Shown here piece by piece: positions 59,987-64,000 of a stretch of 64,000 nucleotides of DNA (within the stretch, counting starts at the first letter, position 1; each line of letters begins with the position of its first letter). Position numbers and translations under genes: made by a program. Location: NCBI GenBank assembly GCA_020687485.1, contig JAJEQR010000012.1, positions 16,456 through 80,455 of the forward strand, in the 5' to 3' direction. The notes below the pieces were generated by a model. The model made no database searches. It was not told the origin of the DNA and saw nothing but the letters and a program-made list of their open reading frames with translations. This stretch comes from Hominifimenecus microfluidus. Its GTDB lineage: Bacteria; Bacillota; Clostridia; Lachnospirales; Lachnospiraceae.

Positions 59987-61162
59987 ATGGGTAAGGATGT
60001 TATCACCATTGGTACTGTTGGTTATGGCTACGGCGCTTTTTTACATGTAAACGGCTACAAGAATGCGGGAGGAATCCCGATCCGTCTCAAGACAGTATGT
60101 GCCAGAAACGCAGAGAAAGCAGAAGCATTCCGCGCGAAATACAACTACGAGCAGATCTGCACCAGCTACGATGAACTGGTTGCCGATCCGGAGATCGATC
60201 TGATCGATATTTCCGTCCCCCCTCGTCTGCACATTCCCTACTGCATCCAGGCGCTGAAGGCAGGTAAGAGTATCATCTGTGAAAAGCCGATCACCGGTTA
60301 CTTCGGCAACGGAACCGACAACATCGGCAAGACGGTATCCAAGGCTCAGATGTGGGAGGAAATGGATCAGCAGCTGACAGAGCTGAAGAAAGTGATCAAT
60401 GAGAGCACGGGTAAATTCTTCTACGCGGAGGATTTCGTATATGCGACTCCCGTTCAGAAGGCGGCAGAGATCCTGCGTGCCAAGAAAAGCAAGATTATGT
60501 TCATGAACGGTATTGAATCCATCATCGGCTCTACCAGTGAGGCAGCTTCCGAGTGGAAGAACTTCGGCGGCGGCACGACCATGAGAAATGGCATCCATAT
60601 TCTGTCTACGATGATGTATCTGAAGCAGGTGGAGGCTCAGGCCCGTGGCGAAAAGATTACCGTAAAGTCGGTTATGGCCGAAATGGGACAGATTTCCAAA
60701 GTTCCGCTGAAAGAAGGCGAGAAGCAGTACGCACAGGCACATCCCAATGATGTAGAGGACTGCTCGAATATCATCCTGACCTACTCCGACGGTTCCATGT
60801 GCAATATCATCGGTACCGATGCTGTAGTCGGCGGTTCCGCCAATCATATCAATGTTGCCTGCAACGATATGAAGTTCCAGATGAACCTGACACAGAATGA
60901 TCTCCTGAAGACTTACTGCTGCGATGATAACGGCCTGGACGGTGTATACTGGGGAGAGCTGAATCCGCCCAAGACCGGTTGGAACAATGTATTTGTCAGC
61001 GATGAAGTTATCCGTGGATATACCGGTGAGATGAAGTCCTTCCTGGAATCCATGGCCTACGGAACTCCGACGGAGACGCCCTTCGAGCTGGCTTACGATA
61101 TTATCCGCGTGGTATATGCTGCTTTCCGTTCTGCAGAAGAAGGCAGACGCATTGAGCTGTAA
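59987..61162 (+). CDS. Gfo/Idh/MocA family oxidoreductase
   Basis: A 391-residue NAD(P)-dependent sugar or glycoside oxidoreductase. The N-terminal Rossmann domain opens TIGTVGYGYGAFLHVNGYKN, with CARNAEKAEAFRAKYNYEQI. The family motif EKP appears in SIICEKPITGYFGNG (around residue 98). The C-terminal beta-sheet domain contains NFGGGTTMRNGIHILSTMMY, where the His is the usual catalytic position. Some 20 extra residues after EKP (NIGKTVSKAQMWEEMDQQLT) make it longer than many relatives. AAGGAG precedes the ATG. It is the second gene of the cassette, 58 bases after the first cupin-like gene. Relatives oxidise C3 of glucosides or inositols; the substrate here is unknown. Confidence 0.92.
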   Translation: MGKDVITIGTVGYGYGAFLHVNGYKNAGGIPIRLKTVCARNAEKAEAFRAKYNYEQICTSYDELVADPEIDLIDISVPPRLHIPYCIQALKAGKSIICEKPITGYFGNGTDNIGKTVSKAQMWEEMDQQLTELKKVINESTGKFFYAEDFVYATPVQKAAEILRAKKSKIMFMNGIESIIGSTSEAASEWKNFGGGTTMRNGIHILSTMMYLKQVEAQARGEKITVKSVMAEMGQISKVPLKEGEKQYAQAHPNDVEDCSNIILTYSDGSMCNIIGTDAVVGGSANHINVACNDMKFQMNLTQNDLLKTYCCDDNGLDGVYWGELNPPKTGWNNVFVSDEVIRGYTGEMKSFLESMAYGTPTETPFELAYDIIRVVYAAFRSAEEGRRIEL

Positions 61163-61183
61163 AGCGAAAAGGAGGCAATTATC

Positions 61184-62005
61184 ATGGCTATGAAATTCAG
61201 TGTTTGTACTGTTGACCGCCCTCTGGAAGCCGTATCCCCGTTCCCGCTGCGCGGAACCTCCTATGAGGAATGCGCCATTGTCGCCGAGAATCTTGGCTAT
61301 GACGGAATTGAACTGCAGATCCAGGATCCCGCGCAGTACAATCCGAAAGAACTGAAAGCAACTCTGGATCGGCACAATCTCGGCTGCTCCGCAATCACGA
61401 CCGGACTGGCATACCTTTATGAAGGAATGAGCATGACTCATCCCGACAAAAAGGTTCGCATGGCTACAGTAGAACGCCTCCACCGTCAGCTGGATCTGGC
61501 GAAAGAGCTGAACTCTCAGGTTCTGGTCGGATATCTGCGCGGCCGCAAGCAGCCGGGTATGAGCGATGAGGAATTCGAGGATATTCTGACAGATTCTGTG
61601 GCCCGTACTCTGGAATATGCGGTAGAGATCCAGTGTCCTTTCGTTATGGAGCAGATCAACCGCAATGACGGTGATGTATTTTGCTCCACAGAGAGAACCA
61701 TGACTTTCCTTGAGAAGTTTAATTGTGACCTTCTGCTCTATAATGGTGATACTTACCATATGATCACCGAAGATCCAGATGTTCCCGGTGCGATCCGCCG
61801 TTCTCTGGGGAAGCTGGTGCTCTTCCATGTTTCGGATACCGGGCGTCTGCTTCCGGATGACAAGCATTTCAACTTCCACGAAGCTGCAAAGGTTCTGAAG
61901 GAAGCCAACTATGACAAGTGGGTCAGCATCGAAGCCAAGCCCTGGCCGACCAGCTACCAATGCAGCCGCACCGGCCTGAATTACCTCAGAAGAGTCTTTG
62001 GCTAA
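61184..62005 (+). CDS. Xylose-isomerase-like TIM-barrel sugar isomerase/epimerase
   Basis: A 273-residue AP_endonuc_2-fold protein. Metal ligands expected in this fold are visible: Glu in CPFVMEQINRNDGD, Asp/His in LLLYNGDTYHMITED, His in LVLFHVSDTGR and Glu in KWVSIEAKPWP. The first strand is MKFSVCTVDRPLEAVSPFPL and the second VAENLGYDGIELQIQDPAQY. AAAGGAGG precedes the ATG, 21 bases after the oxidoreductase stop. Pairing of a Gfo/Idh/MocA enzyme with this fold occurs in inositol, keto-sugar and C-glycoside breakdown; an isomerase, epimerase, lyase or deglycosidase are all possible. Confidence 0.9.
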   Translation: MAMKFSVCTVDRPLEAVSPFPLRGTSYEECAIVAENLGYDGIELQIQDPAQYNPKELKATLDRHNLGCSAITTGLAYLYEGMSMTHPDKKVRMATVERLHRQLDLAKELNSQVLVGYLRGRKQPGMSDEEFEDILTDSVARTLEYAVEIQCPFVMEQINRNDGDVFCSTERTMTFLEKFNCDLLLYNGDTYHMITEDPDVPGAIRRSLGKLVLFHVSDTGRLLPDDKHFNFHEAAKVLKEANYDKWVSIEAKPWPTSYQCSRTGLNYLRRVFG

Positions 62006-62061
62006 GCAAAATATGACGTTGAAATAACATGGCATTGAAATATAATATCGGGGAGGTACAT

Positions 62062-62691
62062 ATGAATCAGAAATTATCCTTCGGTGAACCCTTCATCGAA
62101 AGCAGATATCTGGAAGCGGAAGAATCCTTTGACGTTACCAATTCCGCTATTCTGGTAAATCTGGATAAAGAACAGGACATTATGATCAACAAAGAGTTTG
62201 CTCTTGGCGCATTGAAAGCGCTGGAAGTCCACGACGTTACCATCTCCGTTCCCGGCAAAGCTCTTCTGATTGTCGGTGCGGATACAATCCAGCTGAATGA
62301 CCGTATTACAATGAAATCCCTGTGTGACGTGTGGAAGTCAAATTATCAGTTAACCGGTCTTCCTCAGCATAAGAACAGTCCCTATTTCAAGTCTCCGAAA
62401 GAGACCCTGGGCAATGTCGCTGTAAATTTCTGTCTGGTGGCAGATCCTGACGCACCCTCCGGAATCCACAAGGAGCACGCAGATCCCCATGTACAGGAGC
62501 TTCACGTACAGATCGTGGGCGAGGGTGCCGTCGATCTGATGAAGTCTCAGAATCCGGATTCCCGCTATGCTTCTCTTCCGCTGACCGCCGGTTCTACACA
62601 TATGGCGACATGGAACAAGGAGGGAGAATATCCCTGGCATAGATACCGCAGTGTGACACCCTGCATTTTCATGGGTGTGGAAATCCACTAA
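62062..62691 (+). CDS. Cupin-like protein of unknown function (second paralogue)
   Basis: A 209-residue protein starting MNQKLSFGEPFIESRYLEAE, related to the one at 59245. Shared features are the opening (FxEPFxExxYxEAEESF type), NSPYFKSPKE, SGIHKEHADPHVQELHVQI with the H-x-E-H ... E-x-H pattern, and GEYPWHRYRSVTPCIFMGVE. The region between them is quite diverged, suggesting an old duplication with a different role or a heteromeric pair. The start at 62062 follows GGGGAGG; an ATG at 62029 has no ribosome site. It ends the cassette and is followed by a terminator. Confidence 0.8.
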   Translation: MNQKLSFGEPFIESRYLEAEESFDVTNSAILVNLDKEQDIMINKEFALGALKALEVHDVTISVPGKALLIVGADTIQLNDRITMKSLCDVWKSNYQLTGLPQHKNSPYFKSPKETLGNVAVNFCLVADPDAPSGIHKEHADPHVQELHVQIVGEGAVDLMKSQNPDSRYASLPLTAGSTHMATWNKEGEYPWHRYRSVTPCIFMGVEIH

Positions 62692-62747
62692 AACCTTTCT
62701 TCCGTTACCCTTGTATTTATTCCTATATATCCATTCCTATTCTATCG

Positions 62748-62776
62748 GGGAGTGCCAGATGCAGGCACTCCCTTTT
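62748..62776 (+). terminator. Terminator of the cassette
   Basis: GGGAGTGCC and GGCACTCCC arms around a seven-base loop, followed by TTTT on the plus strand. The remaining gap to 62996 is T-rich and contains the XRE promoter repeat, with no gene. Confidence 0.88.
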
Positions 62777-62904
62777 CGATTGTGTTTTTTCCTTTGTGTT
62801 TTTTCCTTTTGCGCTTTCTTTGTTTCCTTTTGCAGTTTTAGTCTTATGTTCCCAGTCTTATTATATCGATCTCTATAAAAGTTCGTTTTGCTTCTTATTT
62901 TCCT

Positions 62905-62953
62905 AATCAGTCGCTTTGTAAAGTCGTCTGGATTTGTTTTTTCAGTTATAATG
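62905..62953 (+). repeat. Promoter-region repeat, copy 1
   Basis: A 49-base segment from AATCAGTCGCT to CAGTTATAATG. It is repeated at 63882-63930 with 42 of 49 positions identical. It carries a TATAAT -10 box (62947-62952) and a T-rich stretch; a -35 box is not obvious. It lies 43 bases before the first XRE gene. Confidence 0.75.
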
Positions 62954-62996
62954 TTATACAGAGATTTTACTTTCACCTGGAAGGAGTCTGTAAACT

Positions 62997-63458
62997 ATGG
63001 GCTACTACGAAGAAGATTCTTTTATTATGGATCAAAATTTCATAAAAGACCGAATTGGCCAGCTAGTTGCTGACTCCGGGAAATCAGAGAAACAAATCAG
63101 TCTGGATCTCGGACATTCTGTCGGATATATTCAGTCCCTGACATCCGGCAAGTCGATGCCTTCAATACAGATGGTATTTCAAATCTGCGAATATTTTGAC
63201 ATACCGATCACAGATTTCTTTGATCCTGATATCCACCACCCACTCACCATGCAGAAGATCCGCTCATACATTTGTCAGATGAACAGCGATGATCTCGCCA
63301 TCCTGGAACGCCTTTCGAAAAGACTTTGCTCTACCGGGGAAGCAAAGGAAAACGGAAATGACGAATCCGAGAACATTCATGTGCAGAACGATCCCTGCAA
63401 CGGAAAATGGTGCATTTTTTCTCCCGACAGAAGCACAAAGTCAAATCATGAAAAATGA
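62997..63458 (+). CDS. XRE-family helix-turn-helix regulator (first copy)
   Basis: A 153-residue small regulator. The helix-turn-helix covers residues about 14-70 (FIKDRIGQLVADSGKSEKQI, SLDLGHSVGYIQSLTSGKSM, FQICEYFDIPITDFFDP). A helical segment with MNSDDLAILERLSKRLC follows. The tail is Asn/Ser-rich. The second copy at 63534 matches residues 11-113 closely. GGAAGGAG stands 10 bases before the ATG at 62997; MDQNF at 63027 is an alternative start that matches the beginning of the second copy. Target unknown; a gut-bacterial regulator of the same type is often found next to phage or agr-like genes, not seen here. Confidence 0.85.
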   Translation: MGYYEEDSFIMDQNFIKDRIGQLVADSGKSEKQISLDLGHSVGYIQSLTSGKSMPSIQMVFQICEYFDIPITDFFDPDIHHPLTMQKIRSYICQMNSDDLAILERLSKRLCSTGEAKENGNDESENIHVQNDPCNGKWCIFSPDRSTKSNHEK

Positions 63459-63467
63459 AATTCAACT

Positions 63468-63508
63468 GCACCTTAATAATGTTTTTCAGTAAAGTTTTGT
63501 TAAGGTGC
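63468..63508 (+). terminator. Hairpin between the two XRE genes
   Basis: A perfect nine-base stem GCACCTTAA and TTAAGGTGC around a 23-base T-rich loop, followed by CTTTC. A weak terminator or a processing/attenuation structure. Confidence 0.55.
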
Positions 63509-63533
63509 CTTTCATGTTAAATGAGATTTTATT

Positions 63534-63854
63534 ATGGATGAAACTTTCATACAAGAACGGATTCGTCAGCTGGTTGCTGATTCCGGAAAATCAGAGAAGC
63601 TGGTCAGCCGGGAGCTTGGGCGCTCTGCCGGATATATCCAGTCACTTACATCCGGCAAATCCATGCCGTCTCTATTGATGTTTTTTCAAGTCTGTGCATA
63701 TTTTGACATAGAGCCCAGAGATTTTTTTGATCCTCATATCTCTTATCCACTACCAATTCAACACATTCTTTCCTATATATATCAGATGACGGAAGAAGAT
63801 CTCGCTGTCCTGGAGCCCATTGCCCAAAGACTTTGCATCAGCAGATCAGAATGA
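63534..63854 (+). CDS. XRE-family helix-turn-helix regulator (second copy)
   Basis: A 106-residue regulator that parallels the first copy from MDETFIQERIRQLVADSGKS through LVSRELGRSAGYIQSLTSGK to FFQVCAYFDIEPRDFFDP and MTEEDLAVLEPIAQRLC. It lacks the first copy's polar tail. The ribosome site is poor (TGAGATT), so translation may be low or coupled. It arose by tandem duplication; the identical GYIQSLTSGKSMPS recognition region suggests both bind the same DNA. Confidence 0.82.
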   Translation: MDETFIQERIRQLVADSGKSEKLVSRELGRSAGYIQSLTSGKSMPSLLMFFQVCAYFDIEPRDFFDPHISYPLPIQHILSYIYQMTEEDLAVLEPIAQRLCISRSE

Positions 63855-63881
63855 GAGTTCATTCTTTCTGTATTTTGATGA

Positions 63882-63930
63882 AATCAGTCGCTCTTCAAAA
63901 TCGCCCGTATTTATTTTTTCAGTTATAATG
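63882..63930 (+). repeat. Promoter-region repeat, copy 2
   Basis: The second copy of the 49-base segment at 62905, again ending in CAGTTATAATG. It stands after the second XRE gene, so another duplicated unit or a transcript should begin here and run out of the window. Confidence 0.75.
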
Positions 63931-63935
63931 ATGTT

Positions 63936-63959
63936 GGGGTCAAAAGGTTTTTTGACCCC
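63936..63959. repeat. Perfect hairpin GGGGTCAAAA/TTTTGACCCC
   Basis: Ten-base perfect arms with a GGTT loop. It follows the promoter-like TATAAT of copy 2 by about eight bases and would form at the very 5' end of a transcript. The plus strand continues CTTT, so it could also stop transcription. Confidence 0.75.
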
Positions 63960-63968
63960 TTTGATACC

Positions 63969-64000
63969 AGATTGCTACGTGCTTTGCACTCCCGCAATCT
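63969..64000. repeat. Inverted repeat at the window edge
   Basis: AGATTGC (63969-63975) and GCAATCT (63994-64000) around an 18-base loop, directly after the previous hairpin. The structure may continue beyond the window. Confidence 0.6.

Noticed and set aside
60041..62035. A 664-codon minus-strand frame across the oxidoreductase and TIM-barrel genes
   Set aside because: It runs antisense through two clear genes and their intergenic region, and the translation looks like no known protein.

Overview
The window looks like a chromosomal segment of a spore-forming anaerobic Firmicute, most probably a member of the Lachnospiraceae/Clostridia. The pointers are the sporulation genes (SpoIVA, YqfC/YqfD), a trimeric NADH-linked [FeFe] hydrogenase, a tetrahydrofolate riboswitch, a DUF4214 surface protein, roughly balanced base composition and strong AGGAGG-type ribosome sites. 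Almost all of 1-34 kb is minus-strand housekeeping. I saw no rRNA, tRNA, CRISPR array or intact insertion sequence.

Layout. 1-5.9 kb: mutS-miaB-5-FCL-DUF896 and two FAD flavoproteins in a chain of overlapping genes. 6-12.4 kb: MurJ/SpoVB-type flippase, DUF3048 lipoprotein, the yqfC-yqfD-phoH-ybeY cluster and rpsU. 12.4-15.1 kb: alaS. 15.3-18.8 kb: a plus-strand accessory island with broken genes (TetR remnant, EcfT remnant, frameshifted ABC half-transporter) and an intact AraC regulator. 19-29.4 kb: rnhA, spoIVA, a peptide-binding lipoprotein, gpsA, plsY, der, a DUF512 radical SAM protein and prs. 29.5-34.1 kb: a riboswitch-led operon (folate-type ECF S component, two radical SAM-family proteins, RNase E/G). 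34.2-40.8 kb: UDP-galactopyranose mutase, a nucleotide-sugar dehydrogenase fused to a helix-turn-helix domain, two MATE transporters and a PncC-like protein. 40.8-47.7 kb: leuS and the hydABC-type hydrogenase operon.

47.8-57 kb is the most distinctive part. It holds an exported flavoprotein electron-transfer locus: NusG-II protein, Gx-family membrane protein, ApbE flavin transferase, a protein with four FMN-binding domains, a small one-domain FMN-binding protein and a NapH-like polyferredoxin. Next to it is a 1176-residue surface protein that combines an FMN-binding-like domain, two regions resembling the treponemal Tp47 lipoprotein, and DUF4214 repeats. The locus and the surface protein have near-identical promoters (TTGACA-N18-TATAGT). 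Each promoter is followed by a similar terminator-like leader hairpin and a GTTAG-N6-CTAAC palindrome. The same palindrome occurs in the degraded ECF/ABC island at 15.75 kb. I read this as a small co-regulated system, possibly metal-responsive, with attenuator-like leaders; this is the best candidate for something undescribed.

57-62.7 kb: a sugar nucleotidyltransferase, a LysR regulator, and a divergent four-gene cassette in which two related cupin-like proteins flank a Gfo/Idh/MocA oxidoreductase and a xylose-isomerase-like protein; it may act on a sugar or glycoside. 62.7-64 kb: tandemly duplicated small XRE regulators, with their promoter region also duplicated, ending in strong hairpins at the window edge.
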